From the NCBI GenBank assembly GCA_016098155.1, contig JAAAJB010000107.1, forward strand, positions 1 to 64,000: 64,000 bases of DNA, written 5' to 3'. This DNA is from Actinomortierella ambigua. Taxonomy: Eukaryota > Mortierellomycota > Mortierellomycetes > Mortierellales > Mortierellaceae. The notes under the pieces were generated by a model, which was given only the letters and a program-made list of their open reading frames with translations, did not search any database and was not told the origin of the DNA. Every line of letters begins with the position of its first letter. The stretch's first letter is position 1. Below, one piece after another: positions 1-13,696 of this stretch. The translations under genes and the position numbers were made by a program.

Positions 1-338
1 TCAGGAGGCCATGTCGTCAACACATGGACAGACGTGTGAACTGAAATGAGCAGATCAATAAAGAGGGATTTAGGATGCCGAGGAGCCCAAGGTTAGCGTC
101 GAATGAGACCAAGCGCTGTGGGTCCTCCAAAGTTGAGTATGTGTCTGCACCTGTATGTTGGTCTCGCTCTGCCATTTTCGTGTAAAAGGTGAAGGTGGGA
201 TGTCTAAAGGTGTTGATTTTGCTCAACTTGCCTTCTGGGCCGAAATATGGTTACACCAATTTTCCCACATGCATGCTCTTTTCATCACGTCACCATTGAG
301 TCCTGATCTCTTCGCTCGCTCCATTCATTTCAAAATCC
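1..338. other. upstream region of first kinase gene, no gene seen
   Basis: I see no coding exon here in either strand. Short open frames lack splice signals and coding character. The stretch ends just before the ATG at 339 and therefore holds the promoter and leader of the first kinase gene. No clear TATA box was found. Confidence 0.5.
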
Positions 339-3300
339 ATGGCGCATTACCAAGAGTAAGTCAACAGAGCGCATAGAAGGTGCTGATTTCCTTGCTGCAG
401 TCCATTAACTTCAATTCTCTCTCCAATAGTGTCAACTCGACGTTGGTCAAAGGGCCACCAATTGGATCGGGTTCTTCTAGTAAGGTCTTCTTTGGTTACT
501 GGTCCGGACTGCCTTGCGCCATCAAGCAAATCTCGATCCCCAGCGAGACCATCGAGCGGGAGGTTGCCCTCTTTCGGAATCTTCAGCATAAGAATATTAT
601 CCAATTCTATGCAGCCTTCGACCACACCACCGCCAGCAACAAAAAGATGCTCCTCATTGTCATGGAGTATGCCGAGAACGGGTCACTCACCAATGCCATC
701 CAAAGCAAATGCCTAAACTGGGAGGACAAGAAGCGCATCTCACACCAGATTATCTGTGGCCTCGCCTACATGCATTCTTGTCGTGTTCTCCACCGAGATC
801 TCAAAAGTGACAATGTGCTCCTCACAGACGGCATGAAGGTGGCCAAGCTGTGCGACTTTGGACTCGCCAAGCTGAAACCGCTCGGCCAGACACCAGACGA
901 CAACGATGGACATGTTGGGACACGTCGATGGATGGCGCCAGAACTGTTTGACACCAATACTGAGCACACCACCAAGACAGATGTGTATTCTCTCGGTTGG
1001 ATTCTCTGGCAGGTTGCATTCGACATTACCCGACCATTCGACCACCTTGACGAAGATGATGCTATCGAGCAAGTCAAGAAGGGTGCTCGAGGGAGGATCC
1101 CAGACGAAACACCGGACGAGGTTCGAAGACCAATCGAAGGTTTCTGGCAACACAAAGCATCATCACGACCTGAGGCAGGAACATTCCTCGACGAGAACAC
1201 CTTCCCTCAAGGTCAAGACGATGTTCCCACTCTTACGTTTTCGTTTGGGACCAGTGTCGAGGATATTTCTGACATTCGAGACGATGAAATGCAGATGCTT
1301 GTCAGCACAATCAACAATAGTACCGTCCAGAGTTTGACCATCTCTCCGCATTTACTGCCCGTTCAGCAACAATTTCCTCGGTTGCCCACGAAAATATCTC
1401 CACCAACAGAATCATCGGCGCTGAAAATTTTCGTGCGCGATTTCAAGCAGCTTGCCTATGCTGAAAACATGTACGCTCAGTTTGCGTTGGGGATGATGTT
1501 CCTCAAGAGCAAAGGATCTGTCCAGAGTAATTTTGAAGCCTTCTACTGGTTCAAGAAGGCCGCCGAGCTCGGACATCCAGAGGCACAATTCTACATTGGA
1601 GATCTATACGAACGCGACAGGCTGCTCCACAAGGATGTCGGCCGAGCTGTCCACTGGTATGGCAAGGCGGCAGAACAGAACCATCCCGAAGCGATGCGGC
1701 GTCTTCTCGCATTTGTTCCTCCAAACCCAATGTGTGATCAAGACTATACGTATCCTTCTGATGACCAGACACCACGCTCTTCGGATCGACATTTGGGGGG
1801 CCATAGAGGCCATACCAATGACCACCTTCCTCCACATGCTCCCTTCAAATCCGACTCTGGTGACCCATCCAGCAATTTTGGCGGTACCAAAGTCACTGAC
1901 TCAGGTGACTCTCACAGCGATTCTGGGGCTCTAAGAAAATCTGGCCCTCCGACAACAAGCTTAGCGCCCGGTAAAGCCGAGGTAAGGAACGAGTGTACAG
2001 AGTCGGATTCTACGCCATGCAGAGTATTATATTTCACAATCAATATCACTGACTGTACGCTTCGTCGCTTTTTGCATAGAACGCGATTGCCGACAAGAAC
2101 CAAACCGGCGCTGGCAGAGAAACTCCGCCATTTAGCATAAACACGAACCAGTCCGTTCCGACGAGCCAGGCCGACTCTACCTTCCCGTTCAATCCTACTA
2201 GCAGCGCGATCTGCAAGTCCGTCGATCATTCAAGCCAGCTGAATGTCAGCAAATCTGGGACTCCCAACTCAGCGTCGGCCATTTTCAAGAGGATAGAGCA
2301 ACACCTGCCCGACATTATTTTCTTCCAGGCGACGGTCGGCAAAATCCTCAGTGATCTGAAGACGCCAATGTACGCGCCTGGTGAGCGAGATCCAGCAGTC
2401 GTCGACGCCCTCCGAAAGCTCCATGTCATTATTGTCATGCTGTCGTCTTCTGGGTTGGCTCTTTCTCTCGACAACGCTAATATCAATGAAGTCTGCTCGG
2501 ATCTGAGTCGTGTCCGGCAAGAGCTGTGTCGGTCCCTTGGCATGCACGACAACGCTATCAACGTCGAGGAGGAGGAACAGAAGGATGCGAGTGCCGTTCG
2601 AGTCGCACAGGCCAAGCTTTCCAAAAAACGCAGCAACGCCAAGCTGCTATTTAGAGAGTTCAGGGTGCGCGAGGAGCAGATCAAGAAGTTCTTCCTTGAC
2701 AAAGACAATCTTCGCCTGGATGAGATCATTGCTGAAGACAACATCTCCAAGACTTTCAAGGGCGAGATCATCGCTGGCGACAGCAAGGGCAAGAAGGTCC
2801 ATGTCAAGGAATATACCAAGATCGCTTTCGTTGACTTGAATGTCATCGCTCAGCGCATAATCTTTCTCACCCAGTTGATGAACCGCTGTGAGAATATTGC
2901 TCGCCCACGATTCGCCGTACCGTCCGCCAAGATGATTGTCGTGGATCCAATCACACACATGACCTTGGGGAGTATCCTGCAGGCAGGGGCGATGACCAAG
3001 GCTCAGAAAATCGAGGTCTCGCTGAAGATCGCGGGAGCTCTGGCCTTTGTTCACACATTCGACATTCTCCATCGCGACATTCGGGCCTCCAACGTGTTCA
3101 TGATAGAGAGCACTACCTCTGACGGCCGAACGGTGACTGTACCCAAACTCACAGGATTCGAGATCTGCCGTGACCGTCAGGGTGACAACTCCCGCGGCGA
3201 TAAGTTCCCAAAGCAGCCTATGTATGCGCCAGAGATTGCAACTGGACATGGTGCGAGCCTCAAGTCGGATGTGTTTTCGTTTGGCGTGCTGATGTACGAA

Positions 3301-3525
3301 ATTTCGATGGGCAAGAGTCCCCCGATGGAAGGGAAGTGGGTCACACAACAGGATGTAGACATTTGGCAGAGCCAAGAGCATGACCAAATGTCTGGTCCAT
3401 ACTCAGACCTCTTGGCACGATGCATCTCATTTGACCCTGAGGGACGCCCCAGCATGAAGGAAGTTGCTGAGATGCTTGTCACCGTGGCAAGCGAGCAGAG
3501 TTTGCTTTATGATGAAATTATTTAG
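339..3525 (+). CDS. TKL-type kinase - Sel1 repeats - MLKL-like pseudokinase fusion protein
   Basis: Three exons: 339-355, 430-1981, 2080-3525, giving 1004 residues. Introns have GTAAGT and GTAAGG donors and TAG acceptors; the second has a CTGAC branch site, and phases match. The ATG at 339 is preferred because the reading frame of exon 2 has no upstream ATG. Residues about 15-290 are a complete kinase: glycine loop GSGSSSKV, Lys38, HRDLKSDN near 127, DFG at 148, APE near 175. Residues about 355-432 are Sel1-like repeats (AELGHPEAQFYIG). Residues about 591-730 are charged and helical. From about 732 to the end is a second kinase fold with HRDIRASN near 854 and APE near 907, but GFE replaces DFG near 880, so it is probably a pseudokinase. 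The helical-plus-GFE layout resembles MLKL; the kinase-plus-Sel1 half is typical of fungal signalling proteins. Role in signalling or cell death is inferred. Confidence 0.8.
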
Positions 3526-3759
3526 AACCTGATGTGCAGGGAGAGACATTGGGGATTAGGATCCTGCACAACTCTCTTGCTTGAAGTGCCTGAATCGTGT
3601 CTAGATAGCGAGTCCCAACGCTGTGTGAGCTCCTACACTGCAGCAACAGCCCATAACATTTCTAATACTATAAAAGAGTTGAGGACCATGATTCGTTCTG
3701 CGCCAATAATTCGAGCCATCAACTTGTTCGAAGAAGGGGATTACTCCAAAGCCAACTAG

Positions 3760-4115
3760 AGCACGGGAACGAGACGTGCCACAGCCTTGAGGGCGACTGC
3801 TCCCGCGGCGAGTAGATTTCAAAGCAGCCAATGAATGCGCCAGAGATTGCGACTGGATATGGTACGAGCCTAACGACGGATGTGTTTGCGTTTGGCGTGC
3901 TGATGTACGAAATTTTAATGGGTAGGCGTCCCCCCACGGAAGTGGAAGTGGGTCACAAAACAGGATGCGGACAATTGGTACGAAGAGGAGCACGGATCAT
4001 TGTCGAATCATTACTATTCAGCGCTCCTGGTGTGATGCATCTCGTTCGACTATGAGGCACGTCCACACATGAGAATCGTTGCCGAGGATCTTGTCACTAT
4101 TGCTGGTGAGTAGGT
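3760..4115 (+). pseudogene. decayed copy of the C-lobe of the preceding pseudokinase domain
   Basis: This stretch matches the last exon of the gene at 339-3525 almost base by base from its activation-segment region to near its end: both carry APEIATG, then SDVF/TDVF and FGVLMYEI. Frameshifts and stops break the frame before and after the longest open piece (about 3831-4055), and no start or splice signals are associated. It is a 5'-truncated tandem copy or the end of a lost paralogue. The DNA at 3526-3759 and 4116-4342 shows nothing else I recognise; the latter is the promoter of the downstream synthase gene. Confidence 0.8.
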
Positions 4116-4342
4116 AGCAGAACAGAAACAGTGTCGCACAGGTAGAGTCTGAAAATTTGATTAGGCCTCAGACTGCAGAGAACTCTCTGTCTACATTCGA
4201 ATGAAGATCTGAAACCAAACATTGGTGGCGCACTTCCCTGTTGAGTAACAGAAAAATTATTTAAACACCACCACCCCTTTTCTCATTGTTCTCTTACATT
4301 CATTTTGACCATCCCATTGCGTCCAATCCAGTAGTGAGAACC

Positions 4343-6336
<1,994 letters not shown>

Positions 6337-6523
6337 AGATACCGAGAGTTCTTGAAACCCCCTTCAAATAATAAAAAGTGACAATTGCTATTGCCTCAAA
6401 TTGTTCGAAAGGCCGGATGAAAAATAAAGTATCAAGAGTTGAGCGTTTAGTTTGGGAAGGCTATCCCCCTTGCACACAAAAGAATGTAGACATGGCCCAG
6501 AAAACTTACAAACTATGGTTACT

Positions 6524-6794
6524 GGCTCAGCCCAGGCGCCGAGCCCGTGAGAATCGTTGTGAAGAGGGTAATGATGAAAGGAGGAGGAGAGAGAGAAGGA
6601 AAGCACAGTGGCAAGGGCTGCAGGGCGGTCGAATGGATCATGTGAATGGTATGGGGAAAAAAAAGTGTGGTGAGAAGCAATAATAAGGTTTTGTGTCGCA
6701 TAAACACTCATCGCACCCATTGCGCGCCCTCATCGCATTTTTTTCTCCATCTCATCCCACTTCCGCACATGCAGGAATCAGAGGACCCCAACGT
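6524..6794 (+). repeat. promoter and first exon of kinase gene 2, copy A of duplicated block
   Basis: The block begins with GGCTCAGCCCAGGCGCCGAG and continues with GTTGTGAAGAG, GATGAAAGGAGGA, GAAGCAATA, AGGTTTTGT and CTCCATCTCATC elements. The same elements in the same order occur at 10960-11198 upstream of the next kinase gene. Conservation of promoter, first exon and splice site shows that the duplication unit included regulatory DNA. The stretch 6337-6523 between the synthase gene and this block holds no gene that I can see. Confidence 0.8.
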
Positions 6795-9243
6795 GTAAGT
6801 GGGCTCGGGTTCATACCAAATTTGCCCATATCGGAGCTAGTAAAGAGCCTTCTGCTAACAATGTCAATACTACTTAAATCAACCTCCGTGCTCTAGCCAA
6901 AAGAACGCTTCACGGCTGAAGCTCGGGCCATCCATTGGCAGAGGAGGCTTCGGTGAGGTCCGCTTTGCCCACTGGCATGGACAGCCGTATGCTATCAAGA
7001 TCTTCTTCCTCTCCAAGTCGGATGCCGCACAAAAGGATATCAAGAAGGAGATTCAGATCATGAGCAAGCTACGCCATCGTCACATTGTTCTGTTTCACAG
7101 AGGGGCCATTGTCCAGGAACGACTTGCCTTCATCATGGAGTACGCCGAAAACGGTAGTCTGCAGAGGGTCATCCGTTCCAAGATTTCGCTCGAATGGACG
7201 CTCAAGGAGAAGATCACGCAGGGGATTGTTCGAGGATTGGCCCATATCCACTCTGCGGGTGTCATCCACCGTGATCTCAAGAGTGGCAACGTGCTTCTCA
7301 CCAAACACATGGAGCCAAAGCTATGTGACTTTGGGCTGGCCACTGTCAAGGACCACTCAACTACCAAAGCTGGAGAGGAGACGCTCAAGGGCTCGGTCCG
7401 TTGGATGGCACCAGAACTGTTTATTGGAAAACCTCTCTACAACACAAAGATCGACATGTATGCGCTTGGATGGATTATGTGGGAATTGGCTACCGACACC
7501 ACACCTCCATTCTGGGAACAACCTGCCGATGCTGTTGTTATTAGTCTGGTGAAAGAGGGTGAGCGCCTGCCAATCCCTAGCGACACCCCCAGCGACTATC
7601 AGCGGTGGATTCAGAGATGCTGGGATCAGAATCCTACGAATCGACCAGCAGCTGACGAGATGGTTACCGAGGAGCCTGAACCAGAAGGTATCTGCGAAGG
7701 CGAGGTCTCTCTAGGCTCATTTTCCACAAGTAGGGTCGCGATGTTGCAGTCGGAAAGCGAATCTCAAGCAGCGTCAATTCCTTCATCATCCAAGTTGAGT
7801 TCGTCGGCGTCCCTCACCGCAGCACCCACGAGCATTATATTAGCTGATGATGCCGAGTCCTCGCAGCTGGCTGCACCATTCCAAGATTTGGATCTCGAGG
7901 AGATTGATGACTATCATGAGAAGGACAACAAGGACGCTCTTTTCGCCATGGGAGAGATGCACAAGAAGAGCGCGGGGGCAGTCCAAGATGATCTCAAGGC
8001 CCTCGTTTGTTTCTTCAGAGCAGCCGAGCATGGCCACCCCGAAGCTCAGTTTCGTATCGCAAAGATGTATGAGGCCGGACAGCCAATTCCAGTCCCAAGG
8101 GATGTTGATCGCGCAAGGCGCTGGCTCGAGCAAGCAGTCGACCATGGCCATGCTCAAGCCAAGGAGAGTCTCAACGCAATGCTGGATCAGGCACAGCCGG
8201 TTACATCGTCCTCAGATCCGCAGATTGGCTCCAGCGCCTACACGCCTGAGGTAGCGCCAGCGAACCACTTGCCAGATCCTCGCACCTTTGATCCGACAAA
8301 TTCACGAGCGTCGCCAGCAGAACAATTTCCTCTTGTCATCAGTGGCCAGATTGGAGCGGGGGGCTACAGCAGAGTCTATCAGGGTCGCTGGGGAACTCGT
8401 CAAGTTGCCATCAAAAAATTCCACCTACAACAAAGTGAAGCGTACATTGGTGCCGTCCAACATGAGATTCAGACTCTCGAACGTCTTCGACATCGGCACA
8501 TCATTCAGTTCTATGGGACAACCTATGAAGATGGCCATCTTGCTCTCATTATGGACATTGCCGAAGGGGGTAGCCTTCGGCTTGCCATTGAAGCACAAAA
8601 ATTAGACTGGTCAGCCAAAGCGCGTATCACCCAAGAGATTGTTCGTGGTCTCGCCTACATCCACGAGGTTGGCATTCTTCATCGGGACCTCAAGAGCTCC
8701 AACGTGCTCCTCACAAGGCACTTTGAAGTGAGGCTGGCTGATTTTGCCCTTGCCACGGTCAAGCAATTGATGAGCGACACTGTGATGAGTGGTGCTTTGA
8801 AAGGCACTTTGCGTTGGATGGCGCCGGAGCTCCTCTCGGCAAAACCCATATACTCAACCAAGTCGGATATGTTTGCTCTCGGTATGGTGATGTGGGAGAT
8901 GGCCGCCAACTGCACCGTTCCCTTCAAGGATGAGACCAACAACTTTAGTGTCATTTCAATTGTCCGAGGTGGCGGGCGTGAAGTGCTGCCCGAGGACACA
9001 CCCGCAGAGTATCGCCACTGGACCGAACAATGCTGGGATCAGGACCCCGCGAGCCGGCCAGAGGCGGCTGATATGATTTCGTACGATGATTTTGAACATG
9101 CGTACGCTGGCAAGGACTTGCCTCCTCCAACTGTCACCATCACGCTGACCGATTATGAGATCGACCTCCTCGATTTACCTTTGGATCCCTCTTTGCATGG
9201 TCCTGAGAGTCCATTAAGCCGTTCCGCCACCAACCTGGCGTAA
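6769..9243 (+). CDS. tandem TKL-type kinase - Sel1 - kinase protein (copy 1)
   Basis: Two exons, 6769-6794 and 6897-9243, encode 790 residues. The intron has a GTAAGT donor, a CTAAC branch site and a TAG acceptor, and the identical arrangement in the paralogue at 11173 supports the short first exon. Kinase 1 (about 15-290) is complete: GRGGFG near 23, Lys43, HRDLKSGN at 133, DFG at 153, APE near 180. Residues about 354-435 carry Sel1-like repeats (AEHGHPEAQFRIA). Kinase 2 (about 490-735) has GAGGYS, Lys515, HRDLKSSN at 604 and APE near 651, but DFA replaces DFG at 624. Probably a cytosolic Ser/Thr signalling kinase; substrate unknown. It is the nearest paralogue of 11173-13493 and is more distant from 339-3525, which has a different second domain. 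Confidence 0.85.
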
Positions 9244-9574
9244 TCAGTTGGTCCATCCATACCAACGGCCGAGTCGGGGCTCGATTCCCTGGGATTTCCG
9301 GTCTCTTGATGGTGTTATCCTTCAAAACGGGGAGGACGAAGGAACGCTAACTACAGGGTGGCTCGCATGGGTATTTGATTTGGCCTTTGGAATTGAGTCT
9401 GAATCTTGTTTTTTGAGTGCGAACAAAGCAAGTCCCCTCCCTCCCCTCCGTATATCGCCTTCAAGTTAGAAAAACTCGTAGTTTAGATGCGTGCTGGCGA
9501 ATATCATACAACCCTCTCACGAGGACCGTAAAAAACTCCCCCTCTTAGTTGCACTTCTGAATGGTATATATATT

Positions 9575-9695
9575 GAAGATAAAACTGCTTTGATCAAATC
9601 CTGATTGGCCACGAAAGCATGAAAAGCCAGCTCAAATCGCAAAACGACAGAACGAAGTGCTTACATTTTTGTACGTCTTTTTTAATATCACATTG
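9575..9695 (+). repeat. 3' flank of kinase gene 2, copy A of duplicated block
   Basis: Elements such as ATAAAACTGCTTTG, ACGAAAGCATGAAAAG, CAGCTC and GACAGAACGAAGT recur in order after the paralogue at about 13697-13815. This marks the downstream edge of the duplicated unit. The DNA at 9244-9574 is the 3' untranslated region and shows no other feature. Confidence 0.6.
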
Positions 9696-9699
9696 CCCT

Positions 9700-10660
9700 C
9701 ATCTTGGCTAACAGATCCCCCGCAACCAAGAGAGACGTTCAAAGACGACCTTGCGGGCGACCTCATCCGCAAAGCTGTGAGTGGTCGTAACATATCATGC
9801 AACAATCTCCTTGATAGAGAACGCGAGCGATTTCACAATCTCGCCTTGTACATGATCAACCAGGTTCTCTAAGTCATGGGTATATCGCTGGCCGGTGACT
9901 TTTCTGTAACAATACCACAAGTCTTACCCGACCCCACCGTCCAAGCGAGTTAAGACTGAGTCTCAAAGTACCCTTGCCACTCAACAAGACCACCAGCGCT
10001 TTGCTCTCAATACAATATTGGCTGCATTCAAAAGAGCCGACAGTAGTGATGACATCGACAACATCCACAACACCAACAACGACAACCGACCGTTTTACAT
10101 CGATGACCCTGGTGGCCACGACAAACCGTATGCAATCAACACTTTGATCAAGCTCATCAAAGCCGACTATGTATGTGCCCCTGTTATAATGTCCTCTTAC
10201 GGTATCGCTGTCTTGGTGCTCGACGATGGGCGCAAAGCTCACTCCATCTTTAAACTATCCATGTCTATCAAAGAGATGGACACTTGTGGTTTCAATGCCC
10301 AAAGTGTCATGGCCATGCGTATCCACAATGCACCTATTGTCTTTTGGGACGATGTACCCGTACTGGGTAAAGAATTACACGACGCCGTCAACATGTCCTT
10401 TCAAGATGTTCTTAATGACGCCTCTAAACCATTTGAAGGAAGAGCCATGATCCTCAGCGCTGATTTCAGACAAATCCTGCCTTTCCCCAAACGCGCCTCG
10501 CCAGAGCAAGACATGCAGTCTCCCCTGCGCATTGCTGATTTCTGGCCTTCCGTGGCAGTGCTACCATTAAGCAAAAACAAAGAGTACAAGATCGACCCCG
10601 AGAGCGAGCGGTTCATTGACAACATCGGAAATAGTACGTAAAAACGCCAGCTTTATTCGC
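9700..10660 (+). pseudogene. decayed PIF1-type helicase of a Helitron-like element
   Basis: The longest open part, about 10018-10641, reads in the order expected for the PIF1-like helicase domain of Helitrons: FYIDDPGGHDKP at the Walker A position, GIAVLVLDDGRKAHS, FKLSMSI, IVFWDDVPV at the Walker B position, SADFRQILP, and a later LPLSKNKEY and NIGN segment. Walker A has lost its GKT core and Walker B reads DDVP, so it cannot be an active ATPase. The upstream part, about 9700-9990, has in-frame stops. No Rep domain and no Helitron ends were found. It lies between the two duplicated kinase genes. The remaining DNA to 10959 contains a C/T-rich run and a GA microsatellite. Confidence 0.8.
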
Positions 10661-10782
10661 ATCGACAACCACATCGTATTCACGCGCGACAATTCGACAT
10701 CCAACTCTACAAAAGACGCCACAGTAATATCTCTGGATACCCTCCCCCCCCCCTTTTTTTTTTCTCAATGTGGAGAGAGAGT

Positions 10783-10786
<4 letters not shown>

Positions 10787-10813
<27 letters not shown>
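10787..10813 (+). repeat. (GA)n microsatellite
   Basis: A run of about 13 GA units lies between the helicase relic and the promoter of kinase gene 3. Similar purine runs are common in intergenic DNA throughout the window. Confidence 0.9.
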
Positions 10814-10959
10814 GGAAGCCCTCCGGGCTACCGGCGGGCGAAGCAGCTAGCATAAGTATCAAGGGACGTTGTCTGGCTTTTGGGAACTCTACAGCAGCGA
10901 GTCTCCCTCTCCTCGGCTCCCCCCCCCCCAAAAAAAAAGTTTCCTATCACGAAAACATT

Positions 10960-11198
10960 GGCTCAGCCCAGGCGCCGAGCCAGCGAGACCCGTTGTGAAG
11001 AGATTAGTCATGAAAGGAGGAAGTGAGTGAGAAAGAGAGAGAAAGAGAGAGTGGGAAGGGTCATAGGGCGATGAAAGAGGAGCATGCGGGTGGGAAGCAA
11101 TATTTAGGTTTTGTATCCCAAAAACATCGCTCCCATCGCGCCCCATTTCTCCATCTCATCTCACTTCATCGCATGAAGGAAAACGATAAACCTGATGT
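10960..11198 (+). repeat. promoter and first exon of kinase gene 3, copy B of duplicated block
   Basis: This is the second copy of the block at 6524-6794, beginning with the same GGCTCAGCCCAGGCGCCGAG and ending in a first exon with the same length, phase and GTAAGT donor. The GA-rich portion in the middle is expanded in this copy. Confidence 0.8.
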
Positions 11199-13493
11199 GT
11201 AAGTAGACTCAGGTCCATACCACTTTTGTACTTATCGGAGCTTGTAGAGAACCTTCACTCACATCAATGCCAATGCTCCTTGAATCGACCTCCGTGTTCT
11301 AGCCAAAAGAACGCTTCGCGGCTGAAGCTCGGAGCACCCATTGGTAGAGGAGGCTTCGGTGAGGTCTACTTTGCCCGCTGGGATGGGCAGCCGTGTGCTG
11401 TCAAGGTCTTCAACCTCTCCAAGTCGGATGCCGCACAACAAGATATCAAGAAGGAGATTCTGATCATGAGCAAGCTACGCCACCGTCACATTGTTCTGTT
11501 TCACAGAGAGGCCACCATCAAAAACCGACTTGCCTTCATCATGGAGTACGCCGAAAACGGCAGTCTGCAGATGGTCATCCGTTCCAAGACTTCGCTCGGA
11601 TGGACGCTCAAGGAGAAGATCACGCAAGGAATTGTTCGAGGGTTGGCCCATATCCACTCTGAGGGTGTCCTCCACCGTGATCTCAAGAGTGGTAACGTGC
11701 TTCTCACCAAACACATGGAGCCAAAGCTATGTGACTTTGGACTGGCCACCGTCAGGGACTTCTCAACTACCAAGGCTGGAGAGAAGACGCTCAAGGGCTC
11801 GGTTCGCTGGATGGCACCAGAACTATTTGTCGGGGCACCTCGCTACAACACAAGAATCGACATTTATGCTCTTGGATGGATCATGTGGGAACTTGCTACC
11901 AACACCACACCGCCATTCTGGGAACAGCCTGACAATGATGTCGTTATTAATCTGGTGAAAAAGGGGGTGCGCCTGCCAATCCCTAGCGACACCCCCAGTG
12001 ACTATCAGCAGTGGATTCAGAGGTGCTGGGATCAGAATCCTGCGATCCGACCAGCAGCTGAAGACATGGTTGTCGAGGAGCCTGAGCCAGAAGGTGCCTG
12101 CGAAGGCGAGGTCTCCCTAGGCTTATCTTCCACAAGTAGGGCCGCAATGTTGCAGTCGGAAAGCGAATCTCAAGCGGCATCAATTCCTTCATCATCCAAG
12201 TTGAGTGCACCGTCGCCCATTACCGCGGCACCCACGGGCATTGAATTAGCTGATGATTCCGGGTCCTCGCAGCTGGCTGCAACGTTCCAAGATTTCGATC
12301 TCGAGGAGATTGACGACTATCATGTGAAGGGCATCAGGGATGCTCTTTTCGCCATGGGTGAGATGTACAAGAAGAGCACGGGGGCGGAGGCAGTCCAAGA
12401 TGATCTCAAGGCCCTTATTTGTTTCTTCAGAGCAGCCCGGCTTGGCCACGCTGAAGCTCAACTCCGTATCGCAAAGATGTATGAGGCCGGAGAGCCAATC
12501 CTAGTCCCAAGGCATGCAAGACGCTGGCTCGAGCAAGCAGTCGACCATGGCCATGCTGAGGCCAAGGAGAGTCTCAACGCGATGCTGGATCAGGCACAGC
12601 CAGCTGCCTTGTCGCCAGCAGAACGATCCCCCCTTGTGTCTAGTTGCCTGATTGGAGCAGGGAGCTACAGCAGAATCTATCGGGGTCGCTGGGGAACTCG
12701 TCAAGTTGCCTTCAAAAAATATGACATACTACGAAGTGATCTGGAAGATGATGCCGTCCGACATGAGATTCAGACTCTCAAACGTCTCCGACATCGGCAC
12801 ATCATTCAGTTCTATGGGATAGCTTATGAAGATGACCAACTTGTCCTCATCATGGACTATGCCGAAGGGGGTAACCTTTGGCTTGCCATTGAGGCACAAA
12901 AACTAGACTGGCCAGCCAAAGCGCGTATTACTCAAGAGATTGTTCGTGGTCTCGCCTACATCCACGAGGTTGGCATTCTTCATCGAGACCTCAAGAGCTC
13001 CAATGTGCTCCTCACAAGGCACCTTGAAGTGAAGCTGACTGATTTTTCTCTGGCAAAGGTCCAGCGCTCGTTGAGCATGACTACAATGAGCGGTGCTTTG
13101 AAAGGCGCTGTACGTTGGATGGCGCCGGAGCTCTTTTCGGCAAAACCCAAATACTCGACCAAGTCGGATATGTTTGCTCTCGGCGTAGTGATGTGGGAGA
13201 TGGCCGCCAACTCTACCCGTCCCTTCAGGGAGATGGTCGACAACCTGGTTGTCATTACAATCGTCATAAATGGCGGGCGCGAAGACCTGCCCGATGATAC
13301 ACCCGCAGATTATCGCCATTGGACAAAAAAATGCTGGAACCAGAACCCCACGAGACGGCCAGAGGCGGCTGATATGATTTCGTACGATGATTATGAAGAT
13401 GCGTTGGCTGGCAAGAGCTCGTCTCTAACTGAATTCAACTCGCTGATCGATTATACTGTCGACCTCTCCGAGCTCTCTTCAGACTTGGACTAA
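11173..13493 (+). CDS. tandem TKL-type kinase - Sel1 - kinase protein (copy 2)
   Basis: Two exons, 11173-11198 and 11303-13493, encode 738 residues. Gene structure and sequence closely match the copy at 6769-9243. Kinase 1 is complete (GRGGFG near 23, Lys43, HRDLKSGN near 133, DFG near 153). Sel1-like repeats follow (ARLGHAEAQLRIA). The linker before kinase 2 is about 35 residues shorter than in copy 1. Kinase 2 begins near 459 with GAGSYS, has AFKKY at the ATP-lysine position and HRDLKSSN near 569, but DFS instead of DFG near 589. The two copies thus carry different substitutions at the same glycine. Probable signalling kinase; target not known. The 353 bases between this gene and the next (13494-13846) hold the duplicated 3' flank and nothing else seen. 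Confidence 0.85.
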
Positions 13494-13696
13494 ACCCGAG
13501 CTGGTACGCAATACACTGCCCCCTCCCAGATAGATACCCATAGATTTGTCGTAGATTAACACCTGAGCAGTGTGTGTGTTTTCGTTGATTCTCTGAGCAA
13601 GTGTTTGGTGCTCTATGACAGTAATGTGTGTCCACTTCCCGAGAAAATCTATCTTCACATAACCCACCCCCACAACCCTGCACGCTGCCATCTTTG

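Noticed and set aside
380..2140. Kinase reading starting from GTG at 380 and ending at 2140 as a complete gene
   Set aside because: Eukaryotic nuclear genes start with ATG; a short exon at 339-355 joins in phase, and an intron at 1982-2079 carries the frame into the next exon, so the stop at 2140 lies in another frame of the real exon 3.
2368..3525. Separate pseudokinase gene starting at ATG 2368
   Set aside because: The frame is open upstream to 2080, where a TAG acceptor joins exactly to the GTAAGG donor at 1982 with a branch site between. A separate gene cannot be fully excluded without transcripts.
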